In this document: positions 50,700 to 60,440 of the stretch, one piece after another | Position numbering within the stretch: the stretch's first letter is position 1 | How the letters are laid out: each line of letters begins with the position of its first letter | From: Lepidostoma basale | Taxonomy: Eukaryota; Arthropoda; Insecta; Trichoptera; Lepidostomatidae | DNA length: 64,000 bases | Assembly: GCA_022606425.2 (NCBI GenBank) | Contig: JAHDVF020001251.1 | Span: forward strand, 1,722,501 to 1,786,500 | Direction: 5' to 3' | Notes under the pieces: generated by a model | Databases searched by the model: none | What the model was told of the DNA's origin: nothing | Seen by the model: the letters and a program-made list of their open reading frames with translations, nothing else | Program-made: the position numbers and the translations under genes

Positions 50700-50855
50700 A
50701 CCCAGTTGTCGTCAAGAAAGAGTACGAGAATATTTTGAATACAAAAGCGCGAGAGAGGAATACTTCGATTCTCTAAAAAAAAAATCGAAATGCACACGAT
50801 GCGCATGCTTAAGAACGTTTTTGGATTATTTAAAATTTTGTTTTGATAATTGTTG
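50700..50855 (-). repeat. Dispersed repeat, pair of 330-460
   Basis: Reverse of the 330-460 repeat, slightly longer on both sides. Confidence 0.6.
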
Positions 50856-50889
50856 CTTGTAGTAGTGTAGAAAATTTGGTGTTTTTATT

Positions 50890-50962
50890 TGTGGAAATTT
50901 TAACGTCTTCTTCTTCTTCTTCTTCTTCTGATTGTAGATCTTGCGATCTGTTTATGCAGACA
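50890..50962 (-). mobile_element. LINE-K tail fragment
   Basis: (CTT)n then GATTGTAGATCTTGCGATCT, the reverse of GATCGCAAGATCTTCAATCA seen at 63035-63055. Confidence 0.7.
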
Positions 50963-51212
50963 AACCATCACGCTGTTTCCTCGCAGAGGTAGGCAGAGAG
51001 AATGGACCGCCACACTATTCTATTCTGACATACCTCTCTAGCTTCCTCCACATTCATACAGCGAGTCATACACGCACATCGATTCTTCCGGCTTCTAACA
51101 TGACCAACCTTTAAAATTTATTTTCCTTGGTCTGGCTCGACTTCGTACTCCATTTACATCGTTAATGTATACTTTTTAACCATTTCGTACGCTCCATATA
51201 TGTCCGATCCAA
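50963..51212 (-). mobile_element. RTE-A2 LINE 3' fragment
   Basis: ACCATCACGCTGTTTCC, then the reverse of QNRVVWRSIL.., MTRCMNVEEAREV, VNDVNGVRSRARPR and MERTKWL. Related to the TTG-tailed copies. Confidence 0.8.
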
Positions 51213-51385
51213 CCAAGATCAATTAGGTAATTACTGAAATGCAGCCATTCCGTATTAGGAACAATCGACCAGAGTGCGTGTCACAGTTTGTGAATGTTGA
51301 GGAGGCGCGTGAGTCATGTCAAAATAGAACAGTTTGGCGGTCCATCCTCCCGGCCTACCCCCCCGGGAAAACGGCTTGATGGATT
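51213..51385 (+). mobile_element. RTE-A LINE 3' fragment
   Basis: INQVITEMQPFRIRNNRPEC-like diverged region, VNVEEARESCQNRTVWRSIL and PAYPPGKTA. Ends GATGGATTTTATTTAT without TTAG. Confidence 0.78.
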
Positions 51386-51479
51386 TTATTTATATAAAAA
51401 TACATTACAAAAACATGTATTCCTCATACTCATTTTGGGCCTTAAAATAATTACATTTATTATAATATATATTAGTAGT
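51386..51479. other. AT-rich spacer
   Basis: No feature recognised; it lies inside the frame 51294-51701, which is therefore a chance fusion of RTE-A and LINE-K. Confidence 0.4.
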
Positions 51480-51750
51480 AGGAATACAGCAATCCGAGAA
51501 ATCTGCGAGGTCGAAGATGTGGTCAGATGGGGACGTCAAAGACGGCGATACCGGCATCAACATGTAGAAAAAATGAGCTCAAATAGGATACCATACATAG
51601 CTCTCCATGGAACGCCAAACGGACAACGCCGACCAGGAAGACCCCCGAAACGGTGGAGAGAAAGCGGGAGTTCAGCGTACAAGAGGACCCGCCTGAAATA
51701 ACAGAATCCTGAGTCTACCAAAACTAAAGAAGAAGAAGAAGAAGATAATA
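51480..51750 (+). mobile_element. LINE-K 3' fragment
   Basis: NTAIREICEVEDVVRWGRQR, YRHQHVEKMSSNRIPYIALH, GTPNGQRRPGRPPKRWRESG and a GAAGAAGAAG tail. Open through the C-terminus, unlike most copies. Confidence 0.85.
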
Positions 51751-52276
51751 TATTCACGACAGAACACAAAAATATTATAACAAGCAGAATAAAAATACAC
51801 TAATATGCTAATAATTTACACTTTCCACATACTGCCTGAGGTAATACAGCTTTAGGCTGTTTGCCACATTATTTAGTTAACTAGCCATAGATTTAGGTTA
51901 GATAGTTTTTTTTTCAATTTATATTTTGGCATCTGACGCGTTACCAATCCCACCGACCAGATTGATCGTGTGTGTTACAAGTGTGCGATTGTGTGATACT
52001 CTTATATATATGTGTGTGTGTGTGTGCGTGTTTCCGCGAGTGATTTGGATCAAATTGTCTGGCAGAATTTGTTCTGAATCCTTGATGAGAAATGGCTCGG
52101 ATTTTCGCGGGATATCATATAAAAAAAATATATCCCTCGTGGGGGCGCGTAGGTACTTATCTCAAAATATGTTTTTCTTGGATTTTCTCCTTCATATGAT
52201 ATCACTCACACCACGTGTTCGCGCTCCGCTTTTATGTCTTGTTTTTTTTTTTAAACTTATGTGTCATATAAATAAT
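51751..52276. other. Unassigned stretch with a TG microsatellite
   Basis: (TG)n at 52011-52026. A 119-codon frame (51926-52285) is rich in low-complexity residues with no domain. Confidence 0.35.
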
Positions 52277-52374
52277 ACTAACTAACTAACCATCACGCCG
52301 TCTCTTCGAAAGGGAAGGCAGAATGAATGGACTGTCACACTTTTCTTTCCTGCCATATTTCTCTCGATTCCTCA
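52277..52374 (-). mobile_element. RTE-A LINE 3' fragment
   Basis: (TTAG)3 tail, the 3' end and the reverse of EESREIWQER. Interrupted by an L2 tail at 52375. Confidence 0.8.
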
Positions 52375-52480
52375 ATAATAATAATAATAATAATATATTA
52401 TAATAAATTGGATAATTTATAGAGCGCCATTTTTATGAATTACTCATCTCAAGGGCGCTGTAGAAGATGCTCCGTTTTAT
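52375..52480 (-). mobile_element. L2/CR1-like LINE 3' UTR
   Basis: (AAT)n tail then ATAGAGCGCCATTTTTATGA and ATCTCAAGGGCGCT. Only the 3' hairpin region is present. Confidence 0.8.
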
Positions 52481-52509
52481 CGACAGATGCGTCGCCTTGG
52501 TGCAGACCA

Positions 52510-52880
52510 ATCTTTAGATTGAGACTGAAGAAGAGTATAACTCAATGATGCACTCAAAGTCATTAGCGCAAATAGAAATACATGCAATAAGTGTGACCTT
52601 GTGATGACCGTGTCAAAGTCTAAAGTTATGGTATTTGAAAAGTAAGAATGCATGACGGATTGTGACATAAGTGCGAACGGTGAGAAATTATAGCAAGTTA
52701 CTGAATTTGTCTACCTGGGAAGCATGTTTACAAGAGATGGAAAAATGGAGAAAAGTATCGGAAGAAGGGTTGGAGCTGGAAACAAAATAAATAGTGCACG
52801 CAAAGTCATTACCGCAAATAGAAATATATCGACTGAAGCAAAGATGGCAGTGTAAAATGGAGTTCTAGTGCCGACCCTCG
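52510..52880 (+). mobile_element. RTE-A LINE internal fragment
   Basis: MTVSKSKVMVFEK then stops, ANGEKL, VTEFVYLGSMFTRDGKMEKS, GAGNKINSARKVITANRNIS and NGVLVPTL, then an abrupt junction to LINE-K. Confidence 0.85.
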
Positions 52881-53058
52881 ACGTCAATCTAACATCGAGA
52901 TGATGGATCCAGCGAGGATTCCCAAGATTTAGAAGCACGAGACTCCAGGGGGCTGTCGACCACTAAAGAGATGGAGAGTAGGCTGGTCGGCTTCATCACA
53001 GGAAGAAAGCTTATATCCTGCATAAGCAGATCGCGAGATATACAATAAGAAGAAGAAG
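52881..53058 (+). mobile_element. LINE-K 3' fragment
   Basis: MMDPARIPKI, stop, HETPGGCRPL-KRWRVGWSAS, then CTGCATAAGCAGATCGCGAG and (GAA)n. Confidence 0.75.
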
Positions 53059-53129
53059 AAAACGTCTGTTTTCTAGGAATTAAATTATAAGTGAATTACA
53101 TGTTTTACTTGTCTTTCAAATGAAGCGAA
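53059..53129. repeat. AAACGTCTGTTTTCTAG repeat
   Basis: Reverse copy of the block at 32190 and 56590. AAACGTCT and AGACGTTT can pair where both are present. Confidence 0.5.
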
Positions 53130-54212
53130 AACAATAGACAAATTATGAAAGGATAGCTGCGTTAGTTCGGAGAAGAAAGAATGGTTAATAAATGATTCGT
53201 TAACCCTTAACGTACCGTGTTCAAAACAAAACGCTCGCTCCCATGTGGTCAATTCAGTTTACCGCTAACTTTATCTAAATATCAAGCATATGACTCGATG
53301 AATCAAAATTTAATTTATGTCATCTTGTAGGGAATTTCATTAGGAATAGATCGATACCTATAACATACATGGATTATTTGAAAAACATAACATTATTATT
53401 AATTTTTTTCTGGAACCATGCGATTTCTGATATGGAATGCGTCACAGCATATGAGCGACTGACACCAAGTATGAACTTGTCTCGCTCCGCCGCGCCGCGC
53501 CGCGGCCGCGCCGCTATAATTTTACGTATGATAAAGGCACCTAGGCAAAATGTATAGTACGTTCAAGACAACGAGTACGTATTAATATTTGTCCCTTTTG
53601 GTAAAGTGTTAATATTTTCACAGTTCTGATATTATTAAGTTGCGTGCTGCGTTTCCGTCCACAGTCGGTATTATTACGTACCTATGAAAAGGCCAAACAT
53701 ATAATTTATAATACGTTCAAAACAGCGAGTAAGTATTTGTCACTTTTGATAAAGTTGTAAATATTAGCAAAACAAATTCTACCTTAACACGAATGAAGGT
53801 GAGGGCAGTCTTAAAATTTTTTTTTTGGGATGAAGGAAGTAATTTTTTGCTTTTTTTTTATTACGAAATATTGAGAACACTTCAATGGAGGATTACAATT
53901 TTTTTTATAATATTAGGGTCCATAGGTTTTAAGAAAATCAACTTTAAATTGGCAGTGGAAACTCAATTGACCACATGGCAACGCGACGGTTAACGATGTA
54001 AATGGAGTACAGAGTCGAAGAAGACCGAGAAAAACTTAGCATTACCAAAATAATCAAATTTTAAAGGTCGTCCATGTTTAATGTCGAACTAATTGACGTG
54101 CTTGTATGACTCGCTGTATGAATGTGGCGGAATCTGAAGAGTTGTCTATGGATCGAGTAGTGTAGCGGTTCATTCTCTCGGGGAAACGGCGTGATCGTTT
54201 GTCGTTGTTGAT
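53130..54212 (+). mobile_element. RTE-A2 LINE split by the TTAA element
   Basis: NKLXKDSCVSSEKKEWLIND-type damaged left part to ATTCG, then after the insertion VNDVNGVQSRRRPRKT-like sequence, MTRCMNVAESEEL and AGCGGTTCATTCTCTCGGGG. Tail CGTTTGTCGTTGTTG (TTG class). The left side is weakly preserved. Confidence 0.75.
53204..53989 (+). mobile_element. TTAA-flanked piggyBac-like non-autonomous element, copy 2
   Basis: Inverted sister of 38768-39576. TTAA at 53200-53203 and 53990-53993. In the host, TTAACGATGTAAATGG is the normal RTE-A sequence, so the target is known. Starts CCCTTAACGTACCG and ends CGCGACGG. 786 versus 809 bp; the difference is mostly in the central GCGGCGCGG tract. Confidence 0.93.
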
Positions 54213-54599
54213 AACCACAATATAAAAGAATATAGAATACGATATTAAATTCACCAGTTCAGGGATGTACTATTTATTTCAGAGCATCGTATATAAAATA
54301 AAAACACAACAGCCGGATAACAACAGACACTAACAACGCATTTATCTATTTTAATTTGATGATTATCGCTGTATCTCCCACCCTTTTATATCCTACCACC
54401 ACCCCTCGCTACCCCTGTCAGAGCGCGCGTTCTGAATTTAAAATTATTTTCATCTTTTCCCCTTAATGCGCACAGCCTCACAAAAGTAAAGAACTTGGAT
54501 GGTATTTTAAAGCAAGGATGTCTATCATATGTTTGTTAAATAATCCAATACAAGTTTTTATTATTTCCGTATTCAATCATGTTTTTTATTTTTTCTTCT
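54213..54599. other. Unassigned stretch
   Basis: 54350-54480 includes CACCCCTCGCTACCCCTGTC. No partner. Confidence 0.35.
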
Positions 54600-55025
54600 C
54601 AGTCGTATTCCTCATGATTGAGGGTCGTATCCATCCTGTTAACCATTGACCATGGCACGCCATGCGCTCCTGTCACCCGTCAGTCTCCAGGCTGTAGGTA
54701 ATGAAAGATCAGTCTTATCCCTGATTTGATCGGACCAGCGGCTCGGTGGTCGTCCCTGTGGTCGCCTTCCCTCCACTTTGCCCTTGATGATGAGCTTTTC
54801 AAAGTTGTCCTGATCTCTCCGGGCTATGTGTCCAAAATATTTCAGCTCTCTCTGAGAGCATATCCGCTAGAGTCTTGCCTTAATACCCAGCTGGTCAATG
54901 ATTGACTGGTTTGTTCTTCTTGCCGTCCAGGATATACGCAGCATTCGTCACCAGCACCATATCTCGAAAGCATCAATTTTGGACCTCTCTGATGTTCGCA
55001 TAGTCCAAGACTCGCAACCATAAAG
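54600..55025 (-). mobile_element. LINE-E C-terminus
   Basis: Minus strand: SLRVLDYANIREVQN, RDMVLVTNAAYILDGKKNKP, IIDQLGIKARL, then RICSQRELKYFGHIARR, DNFEKLIIKGKVEGRRPQGR, PPSRWSDQIRDKT and RSAWRAMVNG. This is the typical RTE-like post-RT tail. At least one stop (near 54870). Confidence 0.85.
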
Positions 55026-55249
55026 GAATATTTTATTTACATATGCGAAATAGGAAACCTGATCCCCTTCTACTTTTGATCATGACCTGAATGATCTTCA
55101 TTATCAGGAAAACGATATAAACTCATATTGGAAACATGCACCTTCGAAATATATCGAGAGAAATAAACTAAAAAGTGGAAAAAAATGTGTTTTTTTAATC
55201 CATAAAAAATCGTAATTAAATATACGTCTTTATAGGTTAAAATGCCGCA
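55026..55249. other. Unassigned short AT-rich stretch
   Basis: Nothing recognised. Confidence 0.3.
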
Positions 55250-55440
55250 TACAACTAACTAACTAACTAACTAACCATCACGCCATTTCCCCGGAGGGGG
55301 TAGTAGAGAGGATGGATCGCCACACTGGCCTGTCCTGGCATACCTCTCGGGCTTCCTCTACATTCATACATCGTACCATGGACGCACGTCGATTATTCCG
55401 ACTTCGAATGTGGCCGCCTTTTAGTAATTGATTAATTTGG
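55250..55440 (-). mobile_element. RTE-A LINE 3' fragment
   Basis: (TTAG)5 tail, ACGCCATTTCCCCGGAGGGG, then the reverse of AREVCQDRPVWRSIL, MNVEE and LLKGGHIRSRNNRR. Confidence 0.88.
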
Positions 55441-55680
55441 CCGCATACAAAAAGTGTGAATAGAAATAAATGTCGTCCAAGATCAAGGAAAGCATGACAT
55501 AACTAAATTAATAAAATACTAAAAGCCGGCTACATTTTAAATCGGAAAATCGTCGAGTTTGCATTTACAATGTATTAATGTAGAGGAAGCTCTTAAGGTA
55601 TGTCAGGACAGATCAGTATAGCGGTCCATCCTCTCTGTCTACCCCTCTGGAGAAACATGGCGATGGTTAGTTAATTAATT
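55441..55680 (+). mobile_element. RTE-A LINE degraded 3' fragment
   Basis: HTKSVNRNKCRPRSRKA-type start, then INVEEALKVCQDRSV-RSILS and PLEKHG. Tail TTAGTTAATTAATT. Facing the previous copy. Confidence 0.75.
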
Positions 55681-56159
55681 TTCTAAATATAATTAAATCG
55701 TAACAATTTTAAAAATACTTTTTTTTTTCAAAAATATTGTGTGGTCACCCTTTTTTATACAAACAGATGATCGTAAAGATGTACGCACGAGTGCGAATCG
55801 CTCATTCGTTATAGCTTTTACATGTTTGTATATATTTTTTATTTTATTTCGTAAAAGGTTAAACGCTTGTATATTAAATTCTGTTCTAGTAAGCATGTTC
55901 GATTCATTGATCTAGTTGTTTAGAGATGGCCGCGCGCCAAGCGGGTCGAGAAATAATCGAATAATTCGATTATTATCGAACGGCAATGATCGAGTGACGA
56001 TTCGGCCAGCGTGGCTTAATCCGGTGCTGATGCGATTGCCGCTTCGGCGCCTTGAAAGCTCTCCCATCCGGAATGCGTGTTAGCCTACAGAGCTTATATT
56101 ATAACACCATTATGCTTATACCTTAGGTTCAATAGTAACCGTAATTCAATAGTGACGTA
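55681..56159. other. Unassigned; GC-rich single-copy core
   Basis: 55915-56100 contains GGCCGCGCGCCAAGCGGGTC, AATCGAATAATTCGATTATT (a near palindrome) and GCCGCTTCGGCGCC. No gene; a candidate regulatory block. Confidence 0.4.
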
Positions 56160-56288
56160 ATCCCATATCGTAATGGTGAAAATTTGGAGCAATTAGTTGA
56201 GTTCGTGTATTTAGGTAGTATGTTTACAAGAGATGGGCGATTGGAGAGGGATATTGAAAGAAGGGTTGGGGCAGGCAACAAAGTGAAA
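56160..56288 (+). mobile_element. RTE-A LINE internal fragment
   Basis: NGENLEQLVEFVYLGSMFTR, DGRLERDIERRVGAGNKVK, then a junction to LINE-K. Confidence 0.85.
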
Positions 56289-56520
56289 TAAATAGAATTT
56301 TGAAGCAGGGTGAGAAACACGGCTATTCGCGAAATCTGCAAGGTGGAAAACATCGTATGATGGCAGACAACGCAGAAGATACTGGAATGGACAAGTGCAG
56401 AGGATGGATCCCTCTAGAATCCTACACGTTGTGGTGCATCATATTCCTGTAGATCACCGTCCTCCCAGAAGACCGCTGAGGAGATTTAGGGATAGCTGGG
56501 AGTTAACCTCCCAAGAGAGG
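56289..56520 (+). mobile_element. LINE-K fragment
   Basis: RVRNTAIREICKVENIV, WQTTQKILEWTSAEDGSL and the HRPPRRPLRRFRDSW-like end. No GAA tail; it passes into the 56539 motif. Confidence 0.72.
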
Positions 56521-56538
56521 CCAGGCATTATCAAACAT

Positions 56539-56573
56539 TTGATGATGCCTTAGACAGGCGAAACATGTCATTC
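56539..56573 (+). ncRNA. Hammerhead-like core (candidate)
   Basis: TTGATGA (56539-56545), stem GCC/GGC (56547-56549, 56557-56559), GAAAC (56560-56564), AT and GTC (56567-56569). One base from consensus in the first box, with a GUC cleavage-type triplet after a minimal helix III position. The AAACATCTAGAAAACAGAC block follows at 56589. Confidence 0.5.
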
Positions 56574-56894
56574 ACATAAAAAAAAATTAAACATCTAGAA
56601 AACAGACTATTTCATTCGTAATTATTATTTAATATGGAGTTTTACATCGTTGTTCAGAAAACAATATATAATAGAATTTATCCTTAATTTACCACCATAT
56701 TTATTCAGCTGTCCTGGCTGCAGAACATCAAAGAGTGGATAGGAATAACGAGAGTTCAGAACCTGTTCCAAGTGGCGCAGAATAGAGATGCCTTTGCTGC
56801 AGTGATCGCCACCGTTGGGGGGCACCTGACACGGCACCGAAAGAAGAAGAAGAATTTATTCTAAGGAATAAATATGGTGGTAAATAAAATTTAG
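56574..56894. other. Mixed segment
   Basis: 56590-56690 matches the AAACAGAC..TTTCATTCGT repeat of 32190-32280. 56695-56855 contains a plus-strand LINE-like end (AVLAAEHQRVDRNNESSEPV then GTAPKEEEEFI-type) with a GAAGAAGAAG tail, class uncertain. Confidence 0.4.
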
Positions 56895-57020
56895 CTAGAA
56901 ATAAAGGATGACCGAAATAAATCCAAAATTGAATGTCGGCCACGTGAGGAGACAGAGAAATTGACGCGCGTTCATGACACGATGTATGAATGTTGAGGAA
57001 GCGAGAAAAATTCATTCCTT
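56895..57020 (+). mobile_element. RTE-A LINE 3' fragment
   Basis: ARNKG-PK-IQKLNVGHVRRQ, FMTRCMNVEEARK; no tail. Confidence 0.75.
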
Positions 57021-57133
57021 CACGTCAGTTTTCTAGACGTTTTATTATATTTTATGGAAATGACATGTTTCGCACTTGAAATGACATATGATTATTTTAC
57101 TTTCCTTCTCAATATATTTATACAAATTTCTAC

Positions 57134-57170
57134 ACTGAGGAAGGTCTTCTGTGTTCCGAAACATATGTAT
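57134..57170 (+). ncRNA. Hammerhead-like core (candidate)
   Basis: CTGAGGA (57135-57141), GG/CC stem ends (57143-57144, 57156-57157), GAAAC (57158-57162). 57030-57080 carries the TGGAAATGACATGTTTCGC arm on the other strand. Confidence 0.4.
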
Positions 57171-57606
57171 TTGTGAACCTACAAAATTCGAATTTTTCAA
57201 AATGTTATTCAAATTTAATTATTTTAGAACTTTTGTATGATAAAGTCCGCGTAATAAAGTTTTTCAATCATATTAAAAATTGCATATAATTTCCCGGCAA
57301 AATGTTTTTGTTTATGTTTCATTTCCCAGACACGCCATTAATTCCATTCCATTCCTTATTATTAAATTATCATATTAGAAGTTTGGTAATAAGATTTCAT
57401 TGTTTTATTATTTCTCCATGCAAATTCGCGTTTAGCATACGTCTGCCTTAACCCCCTCGATCCCGGGCAATAAAACGCATCGGGCATGAATATCGTGTTA
57501 CGGAGGGGTTACTCGAAAGAACAATATAAATCGCGGGCAGGGCCGGATTAAAAGGTCTAAATCGCCCTTTTCTTTATCATTTGTATGAATATTTCTAGTC
57601 TATAAA
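57171..57606. other. Unassigned stretch
   Basis: 57440-57560 is GC-richer (TCGATCCCGGGCAATAAAAC). No ORF. Confidence 0.35.
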
Positions 57607-57700
57607 AAAACTTATGTATGGAAGCGAAGCATAGAACTGGCAGAATAAGGGTGAAAGCAGAATAAATGCGGTAGAGATGAGGTTCCTTAGACGTATGTGT
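57607..57700 (+). mobile_element. RTE-A2 LINE internal fragment
   Basis: LMYGSEA-NWQNKGESRINAVE and MRFLRRMC, 57845 being the next copy of the same region. Confidence 0.8.
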
Positions 57701-57844
57701 GATGACTTTATATTTCGCAGCTAGGACAACTGCCTTCTACCAACTCCCCGAGGTACCTCTATTTTACTCATTAATATCGGATATTAATGAAACACAGTAA
57801 AAACTGTACATAAACAAAATAGTAATTTTATTTTAAATACATTT
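57701..57844. other. Unassigned spacer
   Basis: No partner recognised. Confidence 0.3.
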
Positions 57845-58318
57845 GGAGTTCTGGTCCCATCCCTAATGTATGGAAGCGAAGCATGGAACTGGCAGAAGAA
57901 GGATGACAGCAGAATAAATGCGGTAGAGATGAGGTCCCTAAGTTGTATGTGTGGTAGAACAATATACGACAGAATCTCAAATGCTGATATAAGAAAGGAA
58001 TGTAGAGCGGAAGAAGGTATTATGAACAAAATTATGAAAGGATCGCTGCGTTGGTTTCGACATATGGAACGCATGGATGGAGAAAGAATGGTTAAGAAAG
58101 TATACGTTAATGATGTAAATGGGGTACGAAGTCGAGGCAGACCGAGGAAAACATGGCATGACCAAATTAATCAAATTTTAAAGGTTGGTCAAGTTAGATG
58201 TCAGAGGAATCGACGTGCGTGTAAGACTCGTACGAATGTGGAGGAATCTAGAGAGGTTTGCCAGGATAGAGTAGTGTGGGGGTACATTCTATCTGCCTAC
58301 TCGTGCGGGGAAACAATA
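57845..58318 (+). mobile_element. RTE-A2 LINE, 154-codon open frame
   Basis: The frame 57866-58330: MYGSEAWNWQKKDDSRINAV, CGRTIYDRISNADIRKECRA, MKGSLRWFRHMERMDGERMV, GRPRKTWHDQINQILKVGQV and LSAYSCGET. It lacks the GGCGTGATGG tail, being fused at GGGGAAACAA to the 58330 motif. Confidence 0.9.
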
Positions 58319-58330
58319 AACTTATTGTAA

Positions 58331-58375
58331 CACCTGATGATGCCAACATCGGTTGACGAAACAGCTGTCGCGACA
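58331..58375 (+). ncRNA. Hammerhead-like core (candidate, best match)
   Basis: CTGATGA (58334-58340) exact, a 6-bp stem with one mismatch (GCCAAC/GTTGAC), GAAAC (58358-58362), then AGCTGTC ending at 58369. All three conserved boxes are present. Confidence 0.5.
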
Positions 58376-58454
58376 CTCTTCAGTGATTATAAATAAATTG
58401 TGATATTTTAACAGTGTTTAAAATTTTATCAGTAATTATTTGATCGTTTTAAAA
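58376..58454. other. AT-rich spacer
   Basis: Nothing recognised. Confidence 0.3.
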
Positions 58455-58617
58455 AATAACTAACTAACTAACCATCACCCCGTCTCCCCGAAAGGGTAGG
58501 CAGAAAGAATGGACTGTCATACTCTACCCATGCGGCACTCCATCCTTCTCTTTTCGCCCCGCGGATACGCGGTGTGATGGGTTGCGAACCTCATCGCCAC
58601 CAATAGGCATCTACGTT
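58455..58617 (-). mobile_element. RTE-tailed SINE-like element, copy 6
   Basis: (TTAG)3 tail, RTE-A 3' end (CATCACCCCGTCTCCCCGAA), AGTGCCGCATGGGTAGAGTA, then the hairpin region CCGCGGATACGCGGTGTGAT..CACCAATAGGCATCTAC. Truncated within the 5' arm of the hairpin. Confidence 0.82.
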
Positions 58618-59147
58618 TTAATAAATATAATATTTAAATATATACCTGTATAATTATTTATAATATTTAAATAGCTTATATAAGTCAAATCCATTGCTTA
58701 ATAACATTTATTTAAAAAAAATCAAAGCGTAAATAGGGTTATTTATCGTGTTTATATTGCACAAATAACATACTTTTGAAGCAAACTCACTGCAAATAAA
58801 TATTGGATCAGCATTTTATACAAATATTTGGTTCGCATTCCATTTTTAGGCTTTCGGGGGTCTTCCTCCCTCCGGGCCTTTATTGATACAGGGCGTACCT
58901 CGCCCACGCCGGGCCTGCCCTCGGCGCGGGGATGCTTTGTGATCCTTTATGGCCGATAAAGGATCAAATGGATGTACAAATAGACGGGACCTAACGGCAC
59001 AATAGAAACATACGCTCGATAATCCGCAAAAGGTACGGCCGGCGGGTGGAACGCTTTATTTCGCAACGATTTCGTTTAAATTTAATTTTTATTTCGCTCC
59101 GTTGACTTTTGTAATAATTGTGAGACTGACTTACTAACATATTATAG
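58618..59147. other. Unassigned; GC-rich single-copy core
   Basis: 58850-59050 is GC-rich with GATCCTTTAT-GGCC-GATAAAGGATC (a near-perfect palindrome, 58940-58965). No ORF of note. Confidence 0.4.
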
Positions 59148-59192
59148 CTTTGTTTCCCCGAAAAGGTGTGCAGAGAGGATGAACCGCCACAC
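59148..59192 (-). mobile_element. RTE-A LINE minimal 3' remnant
   Basis: TTTGTTTCCCCGAAAAGGTG then GCAGAGAGGATGAACCGCCA. Confidence 0.65.
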
Positions 59193-59578
59193 TCTATATC
59201 AAATCAAATCAAATCAGTTTATTTCATCAATCTTCTTATTATTATTTGCTAGCCTTCTTCCCTCCACTGCTGGATACAGGCCTCTTCCAATTTCCTCCAC
59301 TCGTCTCTATCCTGCCCCCTTTGTATCCAAGATTTTCCAACTCTTTTGACAATATCTTCGGTCCATCTCATCGGTGGCCTTCCGACACTTCGCCTATTTG
59401 CCCATGGTCTCCAACTGAGTATCCTGGGTGCCCATCTGTTGCCACCCTGTCTAACCAATTGTCCAGCCCATTGCCATTTCAATGTTGCCACTCGGTCCAT
59501 GACGTCATCTTCATCAATAGACATTACAAAATAAATTTTTAAAGCATCTCTTGAGAACAGGTAAAATTTAATGCAGGT
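59193..59578 (-). mobile_element. Jockey-like LINE 3' UTR, split by RTE-F
   Basis: The outer parts (59193-59231 and 59512-59578) join through CATCAAT to give the standard 3' UTR: ACAGGTAAAATTTA...ACATTACAAAATAAA in reverse and an AATAAACTGATTTGATTTGA tail. Confidence 0.8.
59232..59511 (-). mobile_element. RTE-F LINE nested, 7-bp target duplication
   Basis: The minus strand reads EDDVMDRVATLKWQWAGQLV, RQGGNRWAPRILSWRPWANR, RSVGRPPMRWTEDIVKRVGK and DRDEWRKLEEACIQQWREEG, then a stop and an (AATAAT) tail. CATCAAT is on both sides (59225-59231, 59512-59518). Open throughout, so possibly recent. Confidence 0.93.
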
Positions 59579-59822
59579 AAGTTGTACGCAAGCAGCGTGA
59601 GTGACAAAAGAAGCCGAGGACGACCGAGGAAAACTTGGCATGACCAAATTAATCAATTACTTAAAGTCGATCACATTCGAAGTCGGAATAATCGACGTGC
59701 GTGCATGGTACGATGTATGAATGTAGAGGAATCCCGAGAGGTATGCCAGGCATTGGGCGGTCCATCCTCTCTGCGTACCCCTCCTGGGAAATGGCGCGAT
59801 GGTTAGTTAGTTAGTTAGTTAA
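59579..59822 (+). mobile_element. RTE-A LINE 3' fragment
   Basis: The frame 59582-59806: YASSVSDKRSRGRPRKTWHD, LLKVDHIRSRNNRRACMVRC, MNVEESREVCQ; a 15-bp deletion, then (TTAG)4. Confidence 0.88.
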
Positions 59823-59854
59823 TAAATCGGGTTACCTTACATGATTTTTTCCAA

Positions 59855-59955
59855 GATGTGTCAGATAGAATAGTGAGACAGTCCATTCCTTCCACCCACC
59901 CTTCCAGAAAATGGTGGTGGTGGTTTGTTATTGTTGTTGGTTTGTTGTTAAATTA
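59855..59955 (+). mobile_element. RTE-A2 LINE 3' remnant
   Basis: MCQIE--DSPFLPPTLPENGG-type end with GGTTTGTTATTGTTGTTGG tail. Confidence 0.65.
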
Positions 59956-60324
59956 AATTAATAACAAAACAAAACATCCGTCGCCCTTAACAAAGGTTTG
60001 ATTGCTACATTTCGAGAATGCTCCCGGCGACTTTCAGTACTAAAACTACGCCCATTCTGAAACTTTAACGCCTTTTTGGAACTTTAACGATGCCAAGTAG
60101 GCGATGATGTCTGATACGGCGTTTGTTCTCGTTTAAAATATATAAACACAACACATTACTTCTCCTCTCTTCTACACTCTGGTTCATACAATACTTTGTT
60201 TCACCATACTGATAACAACAATTATACGATAATAATAATAATGAAATAAAACGTTTTTTAACTACGTCCACTTTTTTTGTCTTTATTTCGACAGCGACCG
60301 GTTTAAAAATTAAATATTAACTTC
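59956..60324. other. Unassigned stretch with GACAGCGACCGGTTT box
   Basis: A CGACAGCGACCGGTTT box at 60287-60302 matches the short dispersed repeat (27560). The rest has no recognised feature. Confidence 0.4.
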
Positions 60325-60440
60325 ATTCTATTTTCCCAGTTTCATGCTTCGCTTCCATACATAGTGGTCGGTTCAAGAACTCCATTGTTCACTGCCATTT
60401 TAGCTTTTTTTGGATGAGATTTTGCTTGCATTGACATTTC
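60325..60440 (-). mobile_element. RTE-A LINE internal fragment
   Basis: The reverse of MSMQAKSHPKKAKMAVNNGV, LEPTTMYGSEA. Adjacent to LINE-K. Confidence 0.78.

Noticed and set aside
51294..51701. A single 135-codon protein
   Set aside because: The first third is RTE-A tail, the middle is AT-rich spacer and the last half is LINE-K, so it is a chance fusion.
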